A stretch of 64,000 nt of DNA, from positions 62,001 to 126,000 of the forward strand of contig NZ_PDHM01000020.1 of NCBI RefSeq assembly GCF_002573715.1, given 5' to 3'. The notes below the pieces were generated by a model that saw only the letters and a program-made list of their open reading frames with translations, made no database searches and was not told the DNA's origin. Both the position numbers and the translations under genes were made by a program. The DNA comes from Paenibacillus sp. EZ-K15 (GTDB taxonomy: Bacteria; Bacillota; Bacilli; Paenibacillales; Paenibacillaceae). Below are positions 35,724-45,269 of the stretch, in pieces (the stretch's first letter is position 1; each line of letters opens with the position of its first letter).

Positions 35724-35798
35724 AGGTTTCAGCGAAGCTGAAACCTCTAACAAAGGGGCGTCCAGCCAAGGCATTATGCCTGGGGACGCCCCTTTGTT
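35724..35798. terminator. Tandem hairpins ending M42 and ABC-F transcription
   Basis: First hairpin AGGTTTCAGC-GAA-GCTGAAACCT (35724-35746), then AACAAAGGGGCGTCC / GGACGCCCCTTTGTT (35749-35798) with an inner AAGGCATTATGCCT. The second one lies between convergent genes and can serve both. Confidence 0.75.
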
Positions 35799-35822
35799 AG
35801 TGATATGGATCGCTTAGAATCA

Positions 35823-37769
35823 TCACGATTTCTTGCTCTGTTCAATCTTCTCCGCGAGCTCGTTCAAATAGGTCCAGCGTTCCATCAGATGCTCCAGCTC
35901 ACGTTCCGTTTCCTCTTGAGCCTTCATCAACTCCTGAAGCCTGGCTGCATCGCTGCCGGCGGTCTCCATTTCCGATTGAATGGATGCCAGCTTGCTCTCT
36001 GCTGCTTCAATGAGACTGTCAATCTGCTCATACTCCCGCTGTTCTTTGTAACTGAATTTCAAGCGCTCTCGCGGTGTTTCTTTAGCTGAATCGCTATCCG
36101 TGCCATCATTGCTCCCCGAAGCAGACTTGGAACTGGATGCTTCCGCCTTATTCCCGGCAGCTGCACCACCATGGCGCTGCATCCATTCCGCATATTCGCT
36201 GTAGGAGCCGACATGGACACGGATCTCTCCGTTGCCCTCAAACGCCATAATCTTGTCTACCGTTCGATCCAGGAAAAAGCGATCATGGGATACCACGATA
36301 CAGACGCCCGGGAACTCATCCAAATACTGCTCCAAGACGGACAATGTCTGGATGTCCAAATCATTCGTCGGTTCATCCAGCAGCAGCACATTCGGAGCGC
36401 TCATCAGCACCCGCAACAGATACAACCGTCGCTTCTCGCCTCCGGACAGCTTCGCAATCGGCGTCCACTGCAGCGCGGGCGGGAACAGGAATCGCTCCAG
36501 CATCTGGGCCGCGGTAATCGCCGAGCCGTCCGCCGTGCGGATAACCTCTGCTTCATCCTTGATATACTCAATCACGCGCTGACTGCCATCCATCTCCTGA
36601 TGCTCCTGCGTGAAATAACCGAGCTTGACCGTCGGTCCCAGCACGACTTCCCCGCCATCTGGCTGAATCCGCCCGGCAATCAGATTGAGCAGCGTGGATT
36701 TGCCGCTGCCGTTGGGGCCTACGATGCCAATTCGATCTTCGGGAACCGCGATGTAGGAAAAGTCCTGAATTAACGTTTTGTCGTCGATCTTCTTCCGGAG
36801 TCCTTCGATCTCCAGAATTTTGCGTCCCAAGCGGGTGGAAGCGACCGATACGTCAAGTTCACCAGAGCTGTGCACCATCTCCTGATCCTTGAGTTTCTCG
36901 AAGCGCTCAATTCTCGCCTTCTGCTTGGTCGTACGGGCCTTGGCACCTCTACGAATCCAGGCAAGCTCGCTCCGCAGCAAATTCTGACGCTTTTGCTCGG
37001 AAGCAGCCTCGCGCTCCTCGCGTTCTGCCTTCAGCTCCAGAAAACGGCTGTAATTCGCCTCATATCGGAACAACCGTCCGTGATCCAGCTCCAGCATGAC
37101 ATTCGCCACCCGGTCCAGAAAATACCGGTCATGCGTAATCATGAGCAGCGCACCGCGGCGCTTCTGCAAATACTGCTCCAGCCAGGCGACGGATTCATTA
37201 TCAATATGGTTTGTCGGCTCGTCCAAAATGAGCAAATCGGAAGGCTGAATCAAAGCGGCGGCTAATGCCACTCGCTTACGCTGGCCACCCGACAGCGTAC
37301 CCATCTTCGCTTCATAATTCCGAATCCCCAGCTTGGACAGGATGGTCTTCGCATCGCTTTCAAGCTGCCACGCCTGCAGCGTATCCAGCGTCTGATTGAG
37401 CTTCAGCAGTTTCTGCTGCAGCTCCTCATGACTCGGATGCAGCTCCAGCAGCTCCATCGTTTCGGTGTAATCCCGCACCGCCTTCATCTCCGGAAGATCG
37501 CCCTCAAACACCTGCTGCAGGACGGTTTTGTCCGGATCAAACTCCGGGTTCTGTGCCAGGTAACGCACCCGGATGCGATTTCCCATCGATATTTTACCGG
37601 AGTCGGGCGGCTCGAGCCCTGCGATGACGCGCATAAACGTGGATTTCCCCGTGCCGTTAACGCCGATAATGCCGACTTTATCCTGATCCTCCATTCCGAA
37701 GGACGCATCTTGAAACAGAATTTTATCCCCATAGCTTTTTGTTACCTGTTCGACGGTCAAAATATTCAT
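35823..37769 (-). CDS. ABC-F protein, Uup/YfmR type
   Basis: 648 aa. Two ATPase cassettes without membrane segments: walker A GVNGTGKST and GPNGSGKST, signatures LSGGQRKRVALA and LSGGEKRRLYLL, and walker B ILDEPTNHIDNES and LLDEPTNDLDIQ. The charged linker between cassettes contains the RGAKARTTKQKARIERF block, and a C-terminal coiled coil (about 560-645) follows. This Uup/YfmR layout fits ribosome-bound translation factors. No antibiotic-resistance role can be inferred. Confidence 0.92.
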   Translation of the reverse strand: MNILTVEQVTKSYGDKILFQDASFGMEDQDKVGIIGVNGTGKSTFMRVIAGLEPPDSGKISMGNRIRVRYLAQNPEFDPDKTVLQQVFEGDLPEMKAVRDYTETMELLELHPSHEELQQKLLKLNQTLDTLQAWQLESDAKTILSKLGIRNYEAKMGTLSGGQRKRVALAAALIQPSDLLILDEPTNHIDNESVAWLEQYLQKRRGALLMITHDRYFLDRVANVMLELDHGRLFRYEANYSRFLELKAEREEREAASEQKRQNLLRSELAWIRRGAKARTTKQKARIERFEKLKDQEMVHSSGELDVSVASTRLGRKILEIEGLRKKIDDKTLIQDFSYIAVPEDRIGIVGPNGSGKSTLLNLIAGRIQPDGGEVVLGPTVKLGYFTQEHQEMDGSQRVIEYIKDEAEVIRTADGSAITAAQMLERFLFPPALQWTPIAKLSGGEKRRLYLLRVLMSAPNVLLLDEPTNDLDIQTLSVLEQYLDEFPGVCIVVSHDRFFLDRTVDKIMAFEGNGEIRVHVGSYSEYAEWMQRHGGAAAGNKAEASSSKSASGSNDGTDSDSAKETPRERLKFSYKEQREYEQIDSLIEAAESKLASIQSEMETAGSDAARLQELMKAQEETERELEHLMERWTYLNELAEKIEQSKKS

Positions 37770-37834
37770 TGTTATGATCCCTACTTACATCTATAGATTT
37801 CGTTGAGCGTTGTTTCATCGGTAAGATGGATACA

Positions 37835-38641
37835 TTATAACGCTATCAGCACTGCAATCCCATAAGCTGCCGCGCCGCCGAGAAGTGAACTGACCAGATT
37901 AACTGCATCATTGGACATCCAAGCATATCCGCGCATGCGCACCGTATCTTGGCCGCAGTGTTGAGATACTTCCACTGATTTGCCGCACGCACGGCAGCGA
38001 TACATCACTTGTAAAGTCGCTCCGAGGTACGAATCGGCAAAAGCTCCAACCAATCCGCCCGCAAGGGCTGCCAGGACATACGGCCATATCTCTGCATCCA
38101 TGCCGCTCCATCCAGCAAGTAACCATCCGCCTGCCCCAATCAGTATGCTCCCTACCGCTGCAGCCGTGGAGCCGACCCAGGAGACGCCGCCGGATTCGCC
38201 GGCGGTCAGCACCTTGCCGTTCAGCACGGAACGCGGAGGCTTCCGGCTAAGGCTGCCTAACTCCGTGGCCCAGGTATCCGCCGTTACGGTAGCCATAACA
38301 CCTATAAACAGGAATACCCACTGATCGGACGGGAACCATGCGTTTAACAGACACAGCACCATACCGATGCCGCCATTAGCGAATACCTGGCCCGCATCCC
38401 GCCGGCCTGTCTTGGCATAGGATTTCTCCAGGTCGGCCTTCCGCTGTTTCCCGTACCGGGAGAGCAGTGTGGACGTTATGAAAAAAAGAAGCAGGGTTCC
38501 GAACCAAAACACGTTCCCTGCTCCGTAATATATGGTACCCATCAGAATAGCGGCTGCGGCTCCGGATTCCGATAGCGATCGTTTCCTGTATGCGGCTCCT
38601 GCCACGATAAGGGCACCTGCCGCTCCGATCAGCCAATCCAT
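37835..38641 (-). CDS. DUF92 family membrane protein
   Basis: 268 aa, about seven hydrophobic helices. Blocks GNVFWFGTLLLFFITSTLLSRYG, TADTWATELG and FADSYLGATLQ are typical of DUF92 (TIGR00297-type). A CxxC pair in MYRCRACGKSVE is also present. Last gene of a four-gene run behind capA, GDPD and FAH. Function unknown. Confidence 0.85.
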   Translation of the reverse strand: MDWLIGAAGALIVAGAAYRKRSLSESGAAAAILMGTIYYGAGNVFWFGTLLLFFITSTLLSRYGKQRKADLEKSYAKTGRRDAGQVFANGGIGMVLCLLNAWFPSDQWVFLFIGVMATVTADTWATELGSLSRKPPRSVLNGKVLTAGESGGVSWVGSTAAAVGSILIGAGGWLLAGWSGMDAEIWPYVLAALAGGLVGAFADSYLGATLQVMYRCRACGKSVEVSQHCGQDTVRMRGYAWMSNDAVNLVSSLLGGAAAYGIAVLIAL

Positions 38642-38673
38642 CTGTGATCCCTCCCATGATAAAGCATATCAGA

Positions 38674-39297
38674 TTACCCGATTTCGCAGCGGCCCAGACG
38701 GACATCTCCCCAGAACAACTCGAATACGTCACCGGATTCCGTCGGTCCTACGCCAGCCGGTGTACCCGTGAAGATTAAATCACCTTGACCAAGGCCATAA
38801 TGTTCGCCGATGTAATCGATGATGCGCTGAAGGGAGAAGATCATATCCTTCACATTCCCGCGCTGTACCTCTTCGCCGTTCTTCCTTACGATAAAATCAA
38901 TATCCGTCAGCTTCGCGGTTCCGGGAAACGCTATGGATGGCGTAAGCGGTGCAGAAGATTTAAACGCTTTTGCCGCTGTCCAAGGATGTCCCTTCTCCTT
39001 AATGACCGACTGTACGTCACGCAGCGTGAAGTCGATGCCAAGAGCCATCGTTTTTACAAGCTCGTCAACACTTTTGCCTGGCGCATAATCCTCCGCAAGC
39101 TGTATAACAAGCTCACCTTCAAAATGAAGACTGCCGCGGTCCATCGGCAGTTTCAACACGCTGCCGTCCAGCGGAACGACGGCATGCGAGGGTTTAAGAA
39201 AAATCATCGGCTCTTCCGGTACGGCATTGCCGAGCTCCGCCGCATGCAATTGATAATTACGACCTACACAGTAAACGTTGTTCACTAGGGCACACAT
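38674..39297 (-). CDS. Fumarylacetoacetate hydrolase family protein
   Basis: 207 aa, the short FAH form. Metal ligands in LHFEGELVIQLAEDY (two Glu) and the Asp of ALGIDFTLRDVQ, plus the oxyanion/lid region IFTGTPAGVGPTESGD. Members hydrolyse or decarboxylate beta-diketo acids such as oxaloacetate. GGAGG ribosome site; three bases separate it from the GDPD gene upstream. Confidence 0.9.
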   Translation of the reverse strand: MCALVNNVYCVGRNYQLHAAELGNAVPEEPMIFLKPSHAVVPLDGSVLKLPMDRGSLHFEGELVIQLAEDYAPGKSVDELVKTMALGIDFTLRDVQSVIKEKGHPWTAAKAFKSSAPLTPSIAFPGTAKLTDIDFIVRKNGEEVQRGNVKDMIFSLQRIIDYIGEHYGLGQGDLIFTGTPAGVGPTESGDVFELFWGDVRLGRCEIG

Positions 39298-39300
39298 ACA

Positions 39301-40074
39301 TTAAAACCTCCATTTTCTTCGCCAGAATGGAACTTTGGGTGCAATTTTATGGATAAAAATCTGCCCCCATGTATCGGGGCGGTTCGTACAGATCATGATG
39401 GCAGGATTCATTCTGGCCAGCGATCTCATGCTCTTCGCATCATCCACCGTCCAGGCCATCGGCGTAATACCATTCTTCACCAAATCCGACGCAAAGGCCG
39501 CATCCAGATGGGAGTAGCCGATGGATAAAAAGGAACATTTCATTTGCTTCAGGCGTGCTACCAAATTGCGAGGATGCGCATCAATAATAAGTCCGGTTCT
39601 CACATCAGGTTCCAATTCCTTCGCTTTCATCAAGGCTTTCGGCTCAAAGGAAGTGAGCACTACATCCGGAAGCATCCGGTGGGCATGAATCCGTTCCAGA
39701 ACGGCCTTCTCAAGGCCGGGATACATATCTCCGCTCGTTTTAAGTTCGATATTAAGTTTCAATCGGCCTTTGACAAGCTGCAGGACTTCATCGAGCGATG
39801 GAACCTGCTCTCCCCTGAATTGGCGTCCCTTCCATTCTCCGGCGTCCATCCTCCGGATTTGCTGCCAGGTCAGATCCTTCACCTTGCCCTTCCCGGTCGT
39901 CGTACGATCCACGCTGAAGTCATGTATCACTACAGGGACCCCGTCCTGAGTCAATTGCACATCAATTTCCATCCAATGCACGAAGGGCTCATCCATCGCC
40001 ATCTGGATGGCTGCGCGCGTATTCTCAGGTGCTTTACCGGAAAATCCCCGGTGAGCCACACATAAATTGTTCAT
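39301..40074 (-). CDS. Glycerophosphodiester phosphodiesterase
   Basis: 257 aa. Hydrolyses glycerophosphodiesters to glycerol 3-phosphate and alcohol. Active-site blocks VAHRGFSGKAPENTRAAI, WMEIDVQLTQDGVPVVIHDFSVDRTT and LNIELKTSG are complete. No signal peptide, so it is predicted to be cytoplasmic (UgpQ-like). AAGGAGG ribosome site. Confidence 0.93.
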   Translation of the reverse strand: MNNLCVAHRGFSGKAPENTRAAIQMAMDEPFVHWMEIDVQLTQDGVPVVIHDFSVDRTTTGKGKVKDLTWQQIRRMDAGEWKGRQFRGEQVPSLDEVLQLVKGRLKLNIELKTSGDMYPGLEKAVLERIHAHRMLPDVVLTSFEPKALMKAKELEPDVRTGLIIDAHPRNLVARLKQMKCSFLSIGYSHLDAAFASDLVKNGITPMAWTVDDAKSMRSLARMNPAIMICTNRPDTWGQIFIHKIAPKVPFWRRKWRF

Positions 40075-40106
40075 GGTGGGACCTCCTTGCTGTAACGTTT
40101 AACGAA

Positions 40107-41423
40107 TTATTCCACAGCCTTGCCTGCAATTACTTCACCATCAAGCGCTATTTTGACGCCGCCAACGGATCGCTTCTCCACCTCTTTCAGCAAGGCTTCA
40201 GCTTCTTTGCCTTCAAGCGGGATGACCTGTCCGATCTCCGTACGATAAGGCGTCAGCTTCAAGTCACAGTCTCCTTGCTTGCTGCATGACGCCTGGAATA
40301 CGGCTGTTTTCCACGTATCTTCATTCGAAGATTTAGTAAATATAAAATTGCCGGTACTATAGGCAATCCACTTGCCTTTGTACTGCTCCAATCCCTGCAG
40401 CACATGGGGGTGTCCGCCGATAATCAGGTCAGCCCCACCGTCTATGAACGCGCGTGACAGATTAATCTGGTGAACATTCGGCGTCTTATGGAGCTCCTCG
40501 CCCCAATGGGCAATCACGACCACCAGATCGGCCTTGGAACGCGCCGTCTGGATCGCTTCAACCGCCTTGGGCAGCACATGATCATACGCCCCAGCCACCC
40601 CCGGCCTGTTCTCCAGCGCGTACCAGGTCGTTTCCGGTAGCACACGGCTGAATCCAAGCAATGCAACCTTCATGCCCTGAAGCTCGAAATACTGGGCCGC
40701 GAAGGCTTCCTCCTCATTCCGTCCTGCTCCCACATAACGGATATCCTGGTCCTTCAAATGCTTCAAGGTATCCAAAAGTCCTTCTTGGCCTTGATCCAGG
40801 ATGTGATTGTTAGCCAGATTAACGGCCTCAACTCCCGCATCTCGGAGAGCCGGCAATACTTCTGGTGAGGACTTGAATACGAATTTTTTATTGGCGGCGC
40901 CAACGCCTCCGGTCGTAACCGGCGTTTCCAGATTAAGCACGGTTAGATCGTCCTCCAAGAATGCGGTGCCCAGATGCTTGTAGGGATAATCATATCCGTG
41001 CTTCTTCAGCTCAGCCTCCACCTTGCCTGAGAACAAAGTATCCCCTGCAAAATGCATAACCACCCGCTTTGCCATCGTGGAATCGGAAGGATCATCTGTT
41101 GCGCTGCCTTCTGGCTCGGTTATATCGGAACCTGGGGGTTCGCCAGTCTCCGTCGTCTTCGGAGGCTTCGAATCCGCCCCCTCCCCGTCAGCTTGTTGTC
41201 CGGAGCCCGGGCTATCCGCCTGATCCCCTTCCATGCCAAAGTCCGGCATACCAGGCGGATAAGCCGTTTGCTGAACAGGATCTTCCTTAAATTTAAAATG
41301 ATAGACAAGCAAAGCAGCGATCATAAAAATCAAACATAAGTTAAGTATGATCCAAACCCGTCCGGTTCGCTGCTTACGGGCCTTCTTCTCGGCCTTGCTT
41401 TTCTCTGATCGTGACAGATGCAT
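40107..41423 (-). CDS. CapA family protein (membrane-anchored metallophosphatase fold)
   Basis: 438 aa. One N-terminal membrane anchor (about 23-43), a Ser/Asp/Gly-rich linker (60-115), then the CapA/PGA_cap domain: VVMHFAGDTLFSG, NLETPVT, NNHILDQG, VVIAHWGEEL and IIGGHPHVLQG. CapA in poly-gamma-glutamate loci assists polymer export, but capB/capC are absent. The linker and short tail suggest an extracytoplasmic enzyme of unknown substrate. Confidence 0.88.
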   Translation of the reverse strand: MHLSRSEKSKAEKKARKQRTGRVWIILNLCLIFMIAALLVYHFKFKEDPVQQTAYPPGMPDFGMEGDQADSPGSGQQADGEGADSKPPKTTETGEPPGSDITEPEGSATDDPSDSTMAKRVVMHFAGDTLFSGKVEAELKKHGYDYPYKHLGTAFLEDDLTVLNLETPVTTGGVGAANKKFVFKSSPEVLPALRDAGVEAVNLANNHILDQGQEGLLDTLKHLKDQDIRYVGAGRNEEEAFAAQYFELQGMKVALLGFSRVLPETTWYALENRPGVAGAYDHVLPKAVEAIQTARSKADLVVVIAHWGEELHKTPNVHQINLSRAFIDGGADLIIGGHPHVLQGLEQYKGKWIAYSTGNFIFTKSSNEDTWKTAVFQASCSKQGDCDLKLTPYRTEIGQVIPLEGKEAEALLKEVEKRSVGGVKIALDGEVIAGKAVE

Positions 41424-41501
41424 AGGTCACTCCTTTATTCACTTATGAGCTCGCGTTATAAGTCGCTTCCCCCCATTATACCAGCTTCCTTATAAAGAAT
41501 A

Positions 41502-41525
41502 GAACCCCCCGTCACCGGGGAGTTC
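41502..41525 (-). terminator. Possible terminator of hemH
   Basis: On the minus strand GAACTCCCC-GGTGA-CGGGG with GTTC is followed by TATTCTTT; the T-run is imperfect. Confidence 0.5.
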
Positions 41526-41566
41526 CATATCTAAGCATTCTATTCGAATTTCCGGTAATGACGGAT

Positions 41567-42508
41567 TTACAGACCTATCAAGGTGATCACGGAATCGCTG
41601 AGCGCTTCCATGTAAAGCGGGTCACTGTTCAAGGAGTCGATGCGCTCAAGCCGCATATCCATTTCCTTGGCAATGCTTTTGGCTTCAATATCCAGGTCGT
41701 ACAGGACCTCAAGATGATCCGAGACGAAACCGACCGGCGCAACCAGCACATCCTCGACCTGCTCTTCTTTATTCAGCGTTTGCAGCGTATCCAGAATGTC
41801 AGGACCGAGCCAAGGCTCCGCCGTCCGGCCAGCACTTTGCCATGTGAACTGCCACTTCTTGACGCCGGCCTGTTCGGCTACGGCTTTGGATGTCTCAAGC
41901 AACTGCTCCTGATAGGGATCTCCGATGGACAAAATGCGTTCCGGGAGGCTGTGAGCACTGAACAGCACTCTCACGCTGTCGCGGGCAGCCCCTGCTTCCT
42001 CGAACTGGTTCAGCTTGGCGGACACCCGGTCTGCAAAGGCTTCGATCAGCTTCGGATGCATGTGATAGCTCTCCACAAACGAGATCTCAAGTCCCAACTC
42101 ATCCGCTTTGGCTTGAGCGCGCTTCACGTAGGATCCGATGCTCATCGTGGAGTAATGAGGAGCCAGCACAATGCCGACGGCTTCCATAATGCCGTCCCGC
42201 ACCATTTGCTCAACACCATCTTCAATGTACGGAGCTGCGTGCTTCAGTCCCTGATAGCATACAAACTCAAGATCGATTGCGCGAGGATCCGCATTTAATG
42301 TATCCTGCAGCGTGCGTACCTGTCGGTCCGTATTCTCCCGGAGTGGAAAGACACCCCCAACAATCGCCTCATAGCGGTCAGTAAGCTCCTTGAGCTGCTC
42401 CTCCGACGGCTTATTCCCGCGGCGGATGTGGGTATAATAACTCTCGATTCCTTCCATGTTCTCCGGAGTACCGTAGGACATAACCAACACGCCAATCTTG
42501 TTCTTCAT
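41567..42508 (-). CDS. hemH: Ferrochelatase (coproporphyrin III type)
   Basis: 313 aa. Inserts ferrous iron into coproporphyrin III in the Gram-positive heme pathway. Visible: VLVMSYGTPENMEGIESYYTHIRRG, FSAHSLPERIL with the active-site His, TWQSAGRTAEPWLGPD, and APVGFVSDHLEVLYDLDIEAK with the catalytic Glu. It is 35 bases downstream of hemE. The third gene of the usual hemEHY order (protoporphyrinogen/coproporphyrinogen oxidase) does not follow. Confidence 0.95.
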   Translation of the reverse strand: MKNKIGVLVMSYGTPENMEGIESYYTHIRRGNKPSEEQLKELTDRYEAIVGGVFPLRENTDRQVRTLQDTLNADPRAIDLEFVCYQGLKHAAPYIEDGVEQMVRDGIMEAVGIVLAPHYSTMSIGSYVKRAQAKADELGLEISFVESYHMHPKLIEAFADRVSAKLNQFEEAGAARDSVRVLFSAHSLPERILSIGDPYQEQLLETSKAVAEQAGVKKWQFTWQSAGRTAEPWLGPDILDTLQTLNKEEQVEDVLVAPVGFVSDHLEVLYDLDIEAKSIAKEMDMRLERIDSLNSDPLYMEALSDSVITLIGL

Positions 42509-42543
42509 ACCATCTCACCTCTGACTAATAAAATATTCAACAT

Positions 42544-43602
42544 TTAAGAGCGTTGTGCACCTGCCTGCAGTGCCTGAGCGGAGTATTCGTGAATATACGA
42601 TGTCAACTCACGCAGTTTCTCTAACGAAGCCTCCGGGAATAAACCGTGCCCTAGATTAAACACAAAGCCGGGCTCCTGAATCCCCTGATCGATAATCTCC
42701 TTCGCATACTGCTGGATGACCGGCATCGGTCCGGTCAGAACGGTCGGGTCCAGATTGCCCTGAACAGCATACTTATGCTCTAAGCGGCGGCGTCCTTCTG
42801 CAATGGACACACGCCAGTCGAGACCGATGACATCCGTGCTGAGATCCGTAAGCGTAGGCAGCAGCTCACCTGAGCTCACGCCTGGAAAATAAATTTTCGG
42901 AACACTCAGGTCCTGAAGCTCCGCAAAAATACGCTTAATGGTTGGTAGGACAAACGTTTGGAAATCCTGTGGAGACAATGCCCCCACCCAGCTATCAAAC
43001 AATTGAAACGCTTTCCCGCCGTTAGCGACGTGGGCACGCAAATAAGCGATCACCATATCCCCAAGTTTGTCCATCAGCGAGAACCATACCTTCGGCTCAC
43101 TGTACATGAGCTCTTTCGTACGAAGATAATTTTTGGATGGTCTGCCTTCGATCAGATAGCTGGCAATCGTGAACGGAGCGCCGGCAAACGTGATAAGCGG
43201 CACTTCCAGCTCCTTATCCAGGATACGGATCGTCTCCAGGACATGTCCAAGATCCCCCTCGACATCAATCGGGCGTAGTTTCTCTACATCCGCCGCAGAT
43301 CGGATCGGATTATCAATCACCGGGCCGATATTTTTCACAATATCGAAGTCTACGCCGATTGAGGCAACGGGATTCATAATATCGGAATATAAAATAGCCG
43401 CATCTACACCAAGCTTCCGTACGGGCATCAAGGTTACCTCTGCCGCCAGCTCCGGTTGACTGCATATTTCCAGTAAGGAGTACTTTTCTTTGATCTTTCG
43501 ATACTCCGGGTCGTAGCGTCCCGCTTGACGCATGTACCATACAGGAACGCGATTCACTTCCTGCTTACGGCAAGCGCGAATGAATTGATCGTTATAGGTC
43601 AT
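42544..43602 (-). CDS. hemE: Uroporphyrinogen decarboxylase
   Basis: 352 aa. Converts uroporphyrinogen III to coproporphyrinogen III. The signatures RVPVWYMRQAGRYDPEYR and FAGAPFTIASYLIEGRPS, the catalytic Asp region ILYSDIMNP, and NLGHGLFPEA are complete. First gene of a hemE-hemH pair. Confidence 0.96.
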   Translation of the reverse strand: MTYNDQFIRACRKQEVNRVPVWYMRQAGRYDPEYRKIKEKYSLLEICSQPELAAEVTLMPVRKLGVDAAILYSDIMNPVASIGVDFDIVKNIGPVIDNPIRSAADVEKLRPIDVEGDLGHVLETIRILDKELEVPLITFAGAPFTIASYLIEGRPSKNYLRTKELMYSEPKVWFSLMDKLGDMVIAYLRAHVANGGKAFQLFDSWVGALSPQDFQTFVLPTIKRIFAELQDLSVPKIYFPGVSSGELLPTLTDLSTDVIGLDWRVSIAEGRRRLEHKYAVQGNLDPTVLTGPMPVIQQYAKEIIDQGIQEPGFVFNLGHGLFPEASLEKLRELTSYIHEYSAQALQAGAQRS

Positions 43603-43827
43603 GATTAGGCCCCCATCAATGTGTATAAAGTTTCCTAAATTTCATTATGCCCTTTTTAAAAGTAAGTAACAACCGTCTTACATGGACATCCTATGAAAAT
43701 CACATGACAATCTTATGACATTGTTAGCTTTTGGCACTTTTTAAATATGTTATACTGAAAGAATGGCATTTTTAGGGTACTCCCACAATTCGCCCGGTCA
43801 TTCCGGGCTCGACAGCTTAGAAAGGAA

Positions 43828-45051
43828 GTGAAGGGCACATTGACCAATTGGAAAATCAATCTCATTGTGCTTTGGTTCGGACAGTTTTTGGTCAACTCCG
43901 GGATGACCATGATCACCCCGTTCCTGACATTATATCTGGCGCAAGACCTGAATGTTGTTGGAGACCGGGAAATAGGACTATGGGCAGGATTGATATTCGC
44001 CGCCAACTTCCTGACATCATTCATTTTTCAACCGATCTGGGGAAAAGTCGCCGATAAATACGGACGCAAAATCATGCTGCTGCGCTCCGGCTTCGGCATG
44101 GCGCTGGTCATTGCCTGCATGGGCTTTGCTACCCATCCATGGCATCTGCTGGTTCTGCGTTTGCTGAACGGTACCATATCGGGATTTAACCCTGCGGCGA
44201 TATCACTCGTATCGGGCACGACGCCCAAGAATCGAATGGGATTTGCGATGGGCATCATGCAATCTGGACAAGTTGCAGGCACCATTCTCGGCCCGTTGAT
44301 CGGCGGACTCATGGCCAGCTGGGTCGGATTCCGTCCAATTTTCTATATCACCGGCGGACTGATCTTCGCCGCTTCGATGCTTGCCTTGTTCCTGGTTAAA
44401 GAAAACTTCAACCGCGAGCAGGCAGCCAAGGCGCCGCAGCCTTCGGTTATTGCCGGGCTTAAAGAGCTGAGCCACATTCCGCAGCTGCCGGCGTTATTCG
44501 CCGTCACGTTCCTGCTGCAATTCGCCATGATTAGTCCCATGGCACTGCTCCCGCTGTACGTTCAGAAGCTGCATGGAACCGCGGTGGATATTGCGATATG
44601 GGCCGGGTTTGTTGTAGCCGTAACGGGGCTGTCAAACATGATCGCCTCCCCGATTCTCGGTAAGCTCAGCGACAAGGTCGGTGCGCACCGCATCTTGACC
44701 TACGCCTTGATCGGTACGGGACTTACGCTGATCCCGCAAGCCTTCGTTCAATCGGTGTGGCAATTGATTATTGTACGGTTCATGATGGGCGTCTTTATGG
44801 GCGGGCTGCTGCCGAGTGTCAACGCGCTGATTCGCTCTTACACGCCGGACGGCATGGAAAGCCGCTCCTTTGGTTTCAACACAAGCTCGCTTGCGCTTGG
44901 CAACATGCTGGGCGCGGTGATCGGCGGATTCTTATCCGGTTTCATCGGAATCGAAGGATTGTTTATTACTTCCGGCTGCTTGTTGATCATCAATATGATG
45001 TGGGTGAGACGAAAGCTGTTCTCGCAAAAGCCCTCGCCCAAATATCGTTGA
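43828..45051 (+). CDS. MFS multidrug-type transporter
   Basis: Up to 407 aa, twelve hydrophobic helices. The motif A block WGKVADKYGRKIMLLRSGFG and the motif C-like GQVAGTILGPLIGG point to a drug:proton antiporter. The GTG used here has its ribosome site only one base away; a TTG 12 bases downstream (MTNWKINL) preceded by GAAGGG is a good alternative start. A GCCCGG-TCATT-CCGGGC hairpin lies in the leader (43791-43807). Confidence 0.87.
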   Translation: MKGTLTNWKINLIVLWFGQFLVNSGMTMITPFLTLYLAQDLNVVGDREIGLWAGLIFAANFLTSFIFQPIWGKVADKYGRKIMLLRSGFGMALVIACMGFATHPWHLLVLRLLNGTISGFNPAAISLVSGTTPKNRMGFAMGIMQSGQVAGTILGPLIGGLMASWVGFRPIFYITGGLIFAASMLALFLVKENFNREQAAKAPQPSVIAGLKELSHIPQLPALFAVTFLLQFAMISPMALLPLYVQKLHGTAVDIAIWAGFVVAVTGLSNMIASPILGKLSDKVGAHRILTYALIGTGLTLIPQAFVQSVWQLIIVRFMMGVFMGGLLPSVNALIRSYTPDGMESRSFGFNTSSLALGNMLGAVIGGFLSGFIGIEGLFITSGCLLIINMMWVRRKLFSQKPSPKYR

Positions 45052-45101
45052 TCCCCCGGGGTCTGTCATCTAGATGGGGCTAGTCTCCCAAACCAAACAA
45101 C

Positions 45102-45145
45102 AAAGGGCTGTCCCGTGGTCTACATCGACCCGAGGACAGCCCTTT
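45102..45145. terminator. Terminator after the MFS gene
   Basis: AAAGGGCTGTCC / GGACAGCCCTTT, flanked by A and T residues. The remaining ~125 bases to the O-methyltransferase stop show nothing recognisable. Confidence 0.8.
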
Positions 45146-45269
45146 ACTATATTCATGTACCCGTCAAATCACCTACATCGGATTATACCTGGTGGCAAGC
45201 AACAAAATGATCCGATGCACTCCTTCCAATGGTTATCTTATCGTCCAGCACATCTCGCTATTGATTGTT

